DNA from: UBA8516 sp035455245
Lineage (GTDB): Archaea; Thermoproteota; Nitrososphaeria; Nitrososphaerales; Nitrosopumilaceae
Direction of reading: 5' to 3'
DNA: 58,497 nt
NCBI GenBank assembly: GCA_035455245.1
Contig: DATIFN010000011.1
Location: forward strand, 1-58,497
This document shows positions 52,986 through 58,497 of the stretch, one piece after another. The notes under the pieces are model-generated. The model did not search any database and was not told where the DNA came from. It was given only the letters and a program-made list of their open reading frames with translations. How positions within the stretch are numbered: position 1 is the first letter of the stretch; every line of letters starts with the position of its first letter. A program made the position numbers and the translations under genes.

Positions 52986-54149
52986 TTGTTCAAATCAAAA
53001 ATATTTTTTTTAGTTATGAGTTTATTCTTGTTCTTTAGTACATCCACCGTGTATGCTCAACAACCAAAACTCGCAACTTTTCATGAAATTGCCCAAGTAA
53101 TTATTGACCAAAAGATTCAGAATCAAACATCAACTTCGATCTCGGTTATAAGTACAAGTAATCAGGAAATTCGTGTTCCTGTGGAGCTTGATAAAAAAAT
53201 TCACAGCATGAATAACGTGACAGCTGTAGTAATAACTAATGAAGACAAGTGCGTTCTTGGAGTAGTTGACAAGGCATGCGTTTTGATAAATATTTCTAGC
53301 GAATCATTTGCTGGAGGTATTCCTGAGGCTCAAAGTAAGGGAAAAGAAATTGGAGATGGATTAATTGGTGACATCAACAAAGCCTTTAACATTGATACAA
53401 AATTTCATTCTGTTTTTATTCATGTAGATGATAAAGTGAATAAGGAATTAGGAACAACCGGGGTGATTTCTGGTCGTGGGACAGTATCTGTAGTGTATAC
53501 ATTTTCAAAATCTGATACGTCATTTCTTTATGAAGGATTGTCGACTCTCTTAATTCCAAATGAAATAAGAAATTCAGGTGGATTTTTAGATGTTGCAAAG
53601 AAAATTGCAGATGATCCTACGTCATCGGTGACATTTTCAATAATACCCAAAACTGGTTCGTCTATTTTCCAGCTTCAAGTTTCACGTGACCAAAAAATAA
53701 CTGACAAGATAACATCAATTGATACTTTACAATTTTTCGGAGTAGAAAATCTTGAAAGATCAAAGTATTTTAATTATGATTTTTTTCCCCTTAATTCGCT
53801 TGTTCAGGTAGTGGTGTTATCTAAAGAACCAATTATGATAACTGGTCACGGTGGTCAAATAATTCCAGCGGTTGAAAAAGATGGAGAAAAATATCCTTCC
53901 GACGTATCATTGCCCGGATGGTTTTTTGATCCTGACTCGGGGGATAAATTAATAGGAAAATATCTATTTGGAAAAACTGTTGAAGCAACAAGAAATGATT
54001 TGAAATTCAATGTGGGTGATTTGTCTTCACCCGTACAACCAACAAATGGAATTCCTGCTGGCAGTTCGCTTTACATACTTGCTGGTGTAGGAGTAGCAGC
54101 TGCTGGCGCGATTGTATGGTATCTAAAAAATATAAGAACTAAACATTAG
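52986..54149 (+). CDS. Secreted, C-terminally membrane-anchored protein of unknown function
   Basis: A 387-residue protein with an N-terminal signal peptide (FFLVMSLFLFFSTSTVYAQQ), a large extracellular part and a C-terminal TM helix (LYILAGVGVAAAGAIVWYL) followed by a short basic tail KNIRTKH. The outer part contains a Cys pair (CVLGVVDKAC) that may form a disulfide and a few glycine-rich loops (GTTGVISGRGTVSVVY). No family recognised; this arrangement is common in surface proteins of the phylum. TTG start at 52986, with an ACTTAATA box 24-31 bases upstream. Confidence 0.7.
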   Translation: MFKSKIFFLVMSLFLFFSTSTVYAQQPKLATFHEIAQVIIDQKIQNQTSTSISVISTSNQEIRVPVELDKKIHSMNNVTAVVITNEDKCVLGVVDKACVLINISSESFAGGIPEAQSKGKEIGDGLIGDINKAFNIDTKFHSVFIHVDDKVNKELGTTGVISGRGTVSVVYTFSKSDTSFLYEGLSTLLIPNEIRNSGGFLDVAKKIADDPTSSVTFSIIPKTGSSIFQLQVSRDQKITDKITSIDTLQFFGVENLERSKYFNYDFFPLNSLVQVVVLSKEPIMITGHGGQIIPAVEKDGEKYPSDVSLPGWFFDPDSGDKLIGKYLFGKTVEATRNDLKFNVGDLSSPVQPTNGIPAGSSLYILAGVGVAAAGAIVWYLKNIRTKH

Positions 54150-54697
54150 AGAATCAATACGGCTGCTGCAAATACAGTAGTCCAGCGTCCTTTTGGGTCT
54201 CCAACTGCACTTTGTGTCATGTTTCGTGTCTTGTATATTTCTCCAGAAATTTTCCATTGTTTTCTCTTTTCATCCCAGCTCTTATTGATATCAAATTTTA
54301 TCCCAAGTGATGATGCAAGCATTTGTGCGGCAATATCCTCTGCGTAATCACCCGCCTCTTTTTCTGTTTCTCCAAAGGAATGATATTCTGAGAGATATCC
54401 GTATCGGGTTTTATCACGTGGTTCAGCTATACCTACCGAGGCAGCCATCAACCTATGAGGTTCGTTGCTTTGCTGTCTAGCATATATTGCAAAAGTTACC
54501 GCACCAGGTTTGATTAGTTTTAGTCCTTCTGCCCTTGGAATAATTTTTGCTTCGGGTGGAAAGATGCTTGAGATTAATACCAAGTTAGTACCGGCAATTC
54601 CGGCATCCCGCAAAGCATATTCAAAACTTGTCAGCTGATCTTCATGTACTCCTTTACCTCTGGTAAGGAACATTTTTTTTGCGACTAGATCTAGCAC
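54146..54697 (-). CDS. pdaD: Pyruvoyl-dependent arginine decarboxylase
   Basis: Makes agmatine from arginine for polyamine and tRNA-Ile2 agmatidine synthesis in archaea. The proenzyme cleaves itself between two Ser residues to make the pyruvoyl group: LVLISSIFPPEAKII contains Ser43-Ser44. FAIYARQQSN, GYLSEYHSFGETEKEAGDYA and the C-terminal strands fit the family; 183 residues is typical. GTG start at 54697; an ATG at 54673 (MFLTRGKGV) is possible. It is convergent with, and overlaps by four bases, the secreted protein gene. Confidence 0.92.
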   Translation of the reverse strand: MLDLVAKKMFLTRGKGVHEDQLTSFEYALRDAGIAGTNLVLISSIFPPEAKIIPRAEGLKLIKPGAVTFAIYARQQSNEPHRLMAASVGIAEPRDKTRYGYLSEYHSFGETEKEAGDYAEDIAAQMLASSLGIKFDINKSWDEKRKQWKISGEIYKTRNMTQSAVGDPKGRWTTVFAAAVLIL

Positions 54698-54755
54698 GAA
54701 TCCAATCTTATTTCAGGTCTTTAAATATTTATGGTTGGAATAAAAAATCGCAAAA

Positions 54756-55214
54756 TTACTTTAAATTTTTCAAAGCCTCTACTATTTCGTTTCCATGCGA
54801 ATCCACATCAATATCTCTGAAAATTTTTGCAATCTTTCCTTCCTTGTTTATTATAAAGGTGGAACGCTTTGCAAGCCCCACCAGATTCAAACCTGCATAG
54901 ACTTTGCATGCAATTTTTTTTGGATCACTTAGATGAGCATATGGGATTTTATATTCCTCAACAAATTTTTTTTGGTCTGCTTCGGTATCTACCGATATTG
55001 CAAATAAAATAGACCCAGAAGCAAGGATCTGAGGATAGGCAGCAACAATACTTTTTGCATTCTTAAAGACCAGTTTTGATGGGCAGGCAAACAAATGGTT
55101 TTTTGGATAAAAACACAGCACTATGTTTTTTTGGCCTCTAAAGGAACTTAGTTTTACCATAGTTCCATTACTATCTTGCAACTCAAAATCTGGTGCTTGA
55201 TCTCCTTCATACAT
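54756..55214 (-). CDS. Peroxiredoxin (Bcp/PrxQ type) with altered active site
   Basis: A thiol peroxidase of 152 residues: DQAPDFELQDSNGTMVKLSS, NIVLCFYPKN then HLFACPSKL, ISVDTEADQKKFVEEY, and STFIINKEGKIAKIF match the AhpC/TSA fold. The peroxidatic Cys is in FACPSK. In the standard PxxxTxxC motif the Thr three residues before Cys is Leu here, and the resolving Cys five residues later is absent (a Lys/Val/Phe region). It may be a 1-Cys enzyme or have weak activity. ATG at 55214. Confidence 0.85.
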   Translation of the reverse strand: MYEGDQAPDFELQDSNGTMVKLSSFRGQKNIVLCFYPKNHLFACPSKLVFKNAKSIVAAYPQILASGSILFAISVDTEADQKKFVEEYKIPYAHLSDPKKIACKVYAGLNLVGLAKRSTFIINKEGKIAKIFRDIDVDSHGNEIVEALKNLK

Positions 55215-55265
55215 ACAAAAATTGTCCGTAGCGGTGACTTAAGACTATTATCATTTCTTACACCG

Positions 55266-55460
55266 TTATTTTTTTTCACTTTGTGAGTTTGATTGAAGAT
55301 AACGAATTCCAATAAAACTCGCAAATGCAAGATTAACTGACCCCAATAATACGATAAGGGTTTCACCAAAAACACTTCCCATGATTAAACCACCAGTACC
55401 TGTCATCAAGAGTATGATTGTCATCATCAGTTTTATTTTTCTTGATGGAACTTGCTTCAT
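55266..55460 (-). CDS. Small two-TM membrane protein
   Basis: A 64-residue protein starting MKQVPSRKIKLMMTIILLMT, with two hydrophobic helices (IILLMTGTGGLIMGSVFG; LIVLLGSVNLAFASFIGI) and a polar C-terminal tail. No family recognised. ATG 55460; an in-frame GTG at 55466 adds two residues. It is the upstream neighbour of the peroxiredoxin on the same strand, with 51 bases between. Confidence 0.6.
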   Translation of the reverse strand: MKQVPSRKIKLMMTIILLMTGTGGLIMGSVFGETLIVLLGSVNLAFASFIGIRYLQSNSQSEKK

Positions 55461-55543
55461 ATGCACGTTGGCTCTTTTTTGATATTATTAAAGATTGACA
55501 AAAAATAACAAGGGTTAAATGTGTATTTGGAAAAACGCGATTT

Positions 55544-55840
55544 GTGCAAATAGTTACTGTTGGCAGTAGAGTTTTTGTAACTAGTTTTCAACTTGCAGGA
55601 GTACAAGGAATAATTGTCGAGTCTCCTGAAAAAGCACTTGTAGAAATCACAAGGGTTATGAATGATTCATCAGTGGGCCTGATCCTTGTTAGTGATGATA
55701 TCTCAAAATCTATTAGTGGTAAATTAACAGAATTGCGATCAAAAAAATCCACACCGCTGGTATTTGAATTACCAGCTCCTGGAAGCCAAAAAGGAGATGT
55801 GGATTACAGGTTATTGTTAAAACAAATACTTGGGGTTTAA
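55544..55840 (+). CDS. atpF: A-type ATP synthase subunit F
   Basis: Central-stalk subunit of the archaeal A1 ATPase. QIVTVGSRVFVTSFQLAGVQ, VGLILVSDDISKSIS and STPLVFELPAPGSQ are the typical Rossmann-like strands (family: I.vIGd...v.GFrLAGv ... ilit...a). 98 residues is normal. GTG start with GTTAAATGT 22-30 bases upstream. No other ATPase subunit gene is in the window; most archaea keep this gene inside an atp cluster. Confidence 0.9.
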   Translation: MQIVTVGSRVFVTSFQLAGVQGIIVESPEKALVEITRVMNDSSVGLILVSDDISKSISGKLTELRSKKSTPLVFELPAPGSQKGDVDYRLLLKQILGV

Positions 55841-55865
55841 CCCACATATACCACCTTAATAAAAA

Positions 55866-56915
55866 ATGGTTATGAAAGCGGCATTTGTAAAAGGTCCTTC
55901 TCAGGTTGAAATCAGGAATGTAGATAGACCAATTGTTGGAGCAGGCGAGATACTAGTAAGAATGCAAGCATGTGGTGTTTGTGGCTCGGATTTGGAAAAA
56001 ATCTATGGGCAATATACTCAGCCATCAATGAGACTTGGGCACGAACCATCTGGAATCATAGTCGAAGTAGGAAAAGGAGTTAAAAATTTCCAAAAAGGGG
56101 ACAGAGTTTTTGTTCACCATCACGTTCCATGTTATTCTTGTCACTATTGCATGAATGGAAATGAAACAATGTGTGTCAAGTATTCTGAAACAAATCTTGT
56201 TCCTTGCGGTCTAGCAGAAGAGTTTGTTGTTCCTGAGTGGAATGTGTCACATGATGGAGTAATTAAGATTCCAGATTCCATGACTTTTGAAGAGGCTGCC
56301 ATGATAGAACCTTTAGCATGTTGTGTCAGGTCATGGAATAAGATTCGAATCAGTAAAGGGTATTCGGTAGCCATTTTGGGAATGGGCCCCACAGGCATGA
56401 TGCATATAATGTTGAGCAAAGTTCATGGAATACAAGAAATCTTTTGTTTTGATGTAAATGATTTCAGACTAAGTTTTGCAAAAAAATTTGGGATAACTGA
56501 AGCCTTCAAATCCACGGATCCTAATGCATATAACAAAATTTTATCAAAAACTCAAAACCGCGGTGTCGATGTAGCCATAATTGCTACAGGAAATCTTGAG
56601 GCAGTAACTCAAGCAATTGATTTTGTAAGAAAAGGGGGCACTATTGTTTTGTTTGGCGTCCCTACAAAAGATGCCACGATTTCAATCAACATGAGCAAAA
56701 TATACTCCAAGGAAATAACAATAATTCCTAGCTATGCAGCGTCAGATAGTGATACGCTAAATGCACTCAAATTAATAAAAGAAGGGAAAACCGATGTAAA
56801 AAAAATGATAACCCACAAATTTGATCTTGCAGACTCAAACAAAGCTCTGGAATATGCACATCAAGTTAACGATTCAATGAAAATAATTATTACAAATTCA
56901 GAAACGCTTAACTAA
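55866..56915 (+). CDS. Zinc-dependent medium-chain alcohol dehydrogenase
   Basis: A 349-residue MDR-family enzyme. Catalytic zinc residues: ACGVCGSDLEK (Cys about 38), GHEPSG (His-Glu about 60) and MIEPLACCVR (Glu). The structural zinc lobe is CYSCHYCMNGNETMC with four Cys. The Rossmann part shows AILGMGPTGMMH and FCFDVND, with Asp after the second strand suggesting NAD+. The substrate is unknown; sorbitol, threonine and L-galactonate-type dehydrogenases are close. It is followed after 33 bases by the LsrF-like aldolase and may form an operon with it and atpF. Confidence 0.88.
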   Translation: MVMKAAFVKGPSQVEIRNVDRPIVGAGEILVRMQACGVCGSDLEKIYGQYTQPSMRLGHEPSGIIVEVGKGVKNFQKGDRVFVHHHVPCYSCHYCMNGNETMCVKYSETNLVPCGLAEEFVVPEWNVSHDGVIKIPDSMTFEEAAMIEPLACCVRSWNKIRISKGYSVAILGMGPTGMMHIMLSKVHGIQEIFCFDVNDFRLSFAKKFGITEAFKSTDPNAYNKILSKTQNRGVDVAIIATGNLEAVTQAIDFVRKGGTIVLFGVPTKDATISINMSKIYSKEITIIPSYAASDSDTLNALKLIKEGKTDVKKMITHKFDLADSNKALEYAHQVNDSMKIIITNSETLN

Positions 56916-56948
56916 GGCAATCTTTCATTTTGAAAATCAAGGAATAAA

Positions 56949-57770
56949 ATGGACTGGGGAATGAAAAACCGTCTTGCAAAAATAATCAAGCCAGATACAG
57001 GACGTGGAGTAATGCTCGCTGTTGATCACGGTTACTTTTTGGGCCCAACAGAAAGGCTTGAAGTCCCTCGTAAAACAATTCAACCCCTCTTACCGTATGC
57101 AGACTCCCTAATGCTTACACGTGGAGTGTTGCGTACATCCGTTGATCCAAATTTCCCTGTTCCAGTCGTTCTTAGGGTTTCTGGAGGTTCTAGCATCATT
57201 GGAAAAGATCTTTCGAATGAAAAAATTACTACTTCAATAAAAGAGGCCATTCGACTTAATGTAACTGCTCTTGCTCTCTCAATATTTGTTGGTGCTCAAT
57301 ATGAACATGAATCACTTGTTAGTTTATCAAAACTAGTAGATGAGGGTGAGGAATATGGAATACCGGTTCTTGCAGTCACCGCGGTAGGAAAAGAACTTGA
57401 AAAACGTGATTCGCGGTATCTTTCCCTTGCTTGCAGAATTGCAGCAGAATTTGGGGCACATCTTGTCAAGACATATTTTTGTGAAAACTTTGAAAAAGTC
57501 GTAAATAGCTGTCCAGTACCAGTGATTATAGCTGGTGGACCGAAGCTTGCAAATGAGCTTGACGCATTACAACTAACACATGATGCACTTCAAGCAGGAG
57601 CTGTTGGAGTAGACATGGGAAGGAACATCTGGCAGTCGGATTATCCTGTTTCCATGATAAAATCTGTACGTGCAATAGTACATGAAAATGCAACAGTAAA
57701 AGAAGCACATGAATTATTTAACAAGCTAAAAAATACAGAACAATCCACAAAGACTGCAACTTCAGTTTAG
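56949..57770 (+). CDS. LsrF/DhnA-type class I aldolase
   Basis: A 273-residue TIM-barrel aldolase/thiolase. DWGMKNRLAKIIKPDTGRGV, MLAVDHGYFLGPTERLE, LMLTRGVLR, IFVGAQYEHES, AVTAVGKE, KTYF, PVIIAGGPKLANE and GVDMGRNIWQSDYPV match E. coli LsrF closely along the whole length. The Schiff-base Lys is probably in HLVKTYF. LsrF cleaves the phosphorylated AI-2 product in enterics, but archaeal relatives act as fructose-bisphosphate aldolase or 2-amino-3,7-dideoxy-heptulosonate synthase. Which reaction applies is open. Convergent overlap of four bases with the next gene. Confidence 0.85.
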   Translation: MDWGMKNRLAKIIKPDTGRGVMLAVDHGYFLGPTERLEVPRKTIQPLLPYADSLMLTRGVLRTSVDPNFPVPVVLRVSGGSSIIGKDLSNEKITTSIKEAIRLNVTALALSIFVGAQYEHESLVSLSKLVDEGEEYGIPVLAVTAVGKELEKRDSRYLSLACRIAAEFGAHLVKTYFCENFEKVVNSCPVPVIIAGGPKLANELDALQLTHDALQAGAVGVDMGRNIWQSDYPVSMIKSVRAIVHENATVKEAHELFNKLKNTEQSTKTATSV

Positions 57771-58171
57771 TCAGAAATCTTTGTCAAATGTATATGTACA
57801 ATCTTCCATTTGGGTGATTTTATTAAAACAAATGTTCCCCTACTTTCCATTGACAGATGCTGGCCGCGAAAGCTATAGTTATCAACAAGTACACCGGTTT
57901 GTTTTATTTCAAAAGTTGCCACTGCACTATTCCCAAAAATATCTACTCGTGGTTTTTTGATCTCATAATCATAATCAGACACGCTCACAAATCGCAATTC
58001 TTCTAATGCAATCGTTGTTGAATAGTCTTTCAAATCAAGTGGTGGAACGTCGCTATAGCTTGAAAACCCAGGGTGGTCAAGCTGAATTCCTCTTAACGGG
58101 GCAAGATTCTTTGTCTTCCCAACTTCAAAAAAATGGCCGATTATTTCAAGTATTTCTGGTTCGTCTGTCAA
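57767..58171 (-). CDS. NTF2-like (SnoaL/DUF4440-type) protein
   Basis: A 134-residue single-domain protein: N-terminal helix EILEIIGHFFEVGKTKNLAP, then strands DIFGNSAVATFEIKQTGVLV, SRGTFVLIKSPKWKIVHIHL, which end in the W-x-I-x-H-x-H pattern usual for NTF2-like calcium/calmodulin kinase-association or ketosteroid isomerase folds. The enzyme or binding role cannot be told. TTG start at 58171. Confidence 0.75.
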   Translation of the reverse strand: MTDEPEILEIIGHFFEVGKTKNLAPLRGIQLDHPGFSSYSDVPPLDLKDYSTTIALEELRFVSVSDYDYEIKKPRVDIFGNSAVATFEIKQTGVLVDNYSFRGQHLSMESRGTFVLIKSPKWKIVHIHLTKISD

Positions 58172-58318
58172 AATCGTTTTTGCTTGTTAGATTTACTGTT
58201 TAAGCTTTGTGAAAACTTGAAAAAATTAGTTTGCACATCCTTGAGGTAAATAGACATTAAAATTATTATGAAAATAACTGGATATTTTTGATGATTTGAA
58301 GCAATTTTTCTAGAAATA

Positions 58319-58327
58319 TTTATAAAT
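58319..58327 (+). promoter_or_regulatory. Upstream TATA-like box in the ilvB leader region
   Basis: TTTATAAAT, about 30-38 bases before the mini-ORF at 58357. It could start a longer ilvB message that contains the mini-ORF and the palindrome. Confidence 0.4.
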
Positions 58328-58356
58328 TATATTTGACGAGAAATTATAGACTAAAG

Positions 58357-58419
58357 ATGAAGTTAGGAGGATCGACAGGCATTTCTAGTATTTTATTGCT
58401 AGTCGACCTGATGCTGTAA
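58357..58419 (+). CDS. Possible BCAA-rich leader peptide upstream of ilvB
   Basis: A 20-codon ORF reading MKLGGSTGISSILLLVDLML, with nine Leu/Ile/Val among 20 residues and eight of them in the last twelve. It ends 28 bases before the ilvB ATG, with its stop codon inside a perfect palindrome. Bacterial ilv operons carry such BCAA-rich leader peptides for attenuation; an archaeal case would be new. Chance is quite possible, since the AT-rich background favours Leu and Ile codons. Confidence 0.3.
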   Translation: MKLGGSTGISSILLLVDLML

Positions 58420-58428
58420 ATTTACAGC
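58413..58428. promoter_or_regulatory. 16-bp perfect palindrome containing a TATA-like box before ilvB
   Basis: GCTGTAAATTTACAGC is a perfect palindrome. Its core TAAATTTA (58417-58424) is centred about 27 bases before the ilvB ATG, the leaderless TATA position. A protein bound to the palindrome would block the TATA box, so this is a good operator candidate; as RNA it could fold into a 6-bp hairpin. Confidence 0.6.
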
Positions 58429-58447
58429 TTACTTTTGGTGAATTAAT

Positions 58448-58497
58448 ATGGAAAAAATATCAGGTGCTAGATCTTTAATGATTGCCCTTGAAAAGGA
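58448..58497 (+). CDS. ilvB: Acetolactate synthase large subunit, first 16 codons only
   Basis: The ORF at the window end reads MEKISGARSLMIALEK and runs off the edge. The pattern xxGAxxLxxALExEGV..VFGIPGG is the usual start of thiamine-diphosphate acetolactate synthases, which make the first common intermediate of valine, leucine and isoleucine. Only the opening is visible, so a related ThDP enzyme is possible. It is preceded by the palindromic TATA region and the BCAA-rich mini-ORF. Confidence 0.7.
   Translation, partial: MEKISGARSLMIALEK

Overview
The window looks like a chromosomal segment of an ammonia-oxidising archaeon of the Nitrososphaerota (Thaumarchaeota), probably from the Nitrosopumilus/Nitrosarchaeum/Nitrosotenuis side. 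The grounds are AT-rich DNA, archaeal ribosomal protein L40e, A-type ATPase subunit F, pyruvoyl-dependent arginine decarboxylase, an ESCRT-III/Vps4 (Cdv) division operon, NitrOD5-type proteins, and bacterial-type UvrABC (known in this phylum). Many genes carry a TATA-like box about 22-32 bases before the initiation codon, as expected for leaderless transcripts, and many of those codons are GTG or TTG. No insertion sequence, CRISPR array or prophage was seen.

Layout. 1-5.3 kb: endonuclease IV (cut by the window edge), a VOC protein, a DHH phosphoesterase, citrate synthase flanked by two small paralogous proteins, and unknown proteins. 5.3-11 kb: glycerate 2-kinase, an iron-type alcohol dehydrogenase that may be the malonic semialdehyde reductase of the 3-hydroxypropionate/4-hydroxybutyrate cycle, an LLM flavin/F420 oxidoreductase, a membrane-anchored surface protein and a split-barrel flavoprotein. 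11-18.5 kb: uvrB-uvrA-uvrC, convergent with an MBL-fold nuclease. 18.6-24 kb: a signalling-like region with two NitrOD5-type proteins, two paralogous multi-TM proteins, a HEAT-repeat protein, an EamA transporter and several very small proteins. 24-34.4 kb: purN, folD, 5-FTHF cyclo-ligase, purD and carAB. The 5' end of carB is disrupted as given. 34.5-36.8 kb: a three-gene operon of an ESCRT-III-like protein, an unknown helical protein and CdvC. 37-44.6 kb: TrmB-like regulator, ileS, two unknown proteins, sucCD and rpl40e. 44.7-55.5 kb: a coiled-coil membrane protein, Usp, tRNA-Val(CAC), a small zinc ribbon, a large TSP3/PKD surface protein, an M3 oligopeptidase, a secreted protein, arginine decarboxylase and peroxiredoxin. 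55.5 kb to the end: atpF, a zinc alcohol dehydrogenase, an LsrF-like aldolase, an NTF2-like protein and the start of ilvB with an unusual palindromic leader.

Functionally the segment joins central carbon metabolism (citrate synthase, SucCD, glycerate kinase, semialdehyde reductase), one-carbon/purine/pyrimidine synthesis (PurN, FolD, 5-FCL, PurD, CarAB), DNA repair (Nfo, UvrABC, nucleases), cell division (Cdv) and cell-surface proteins. The points most worth following are the palindrome and BCAA-rich mini-ORF before ilvB, the divergent ESCRT-III/CdvC operon, the multi-TM plus NitrOD5 gene pairs, the double lesion at the start of carB, and a set of 31-51 residue Cys-rich proteins. All functional calls come from reading motifs by eye; no database search was run.
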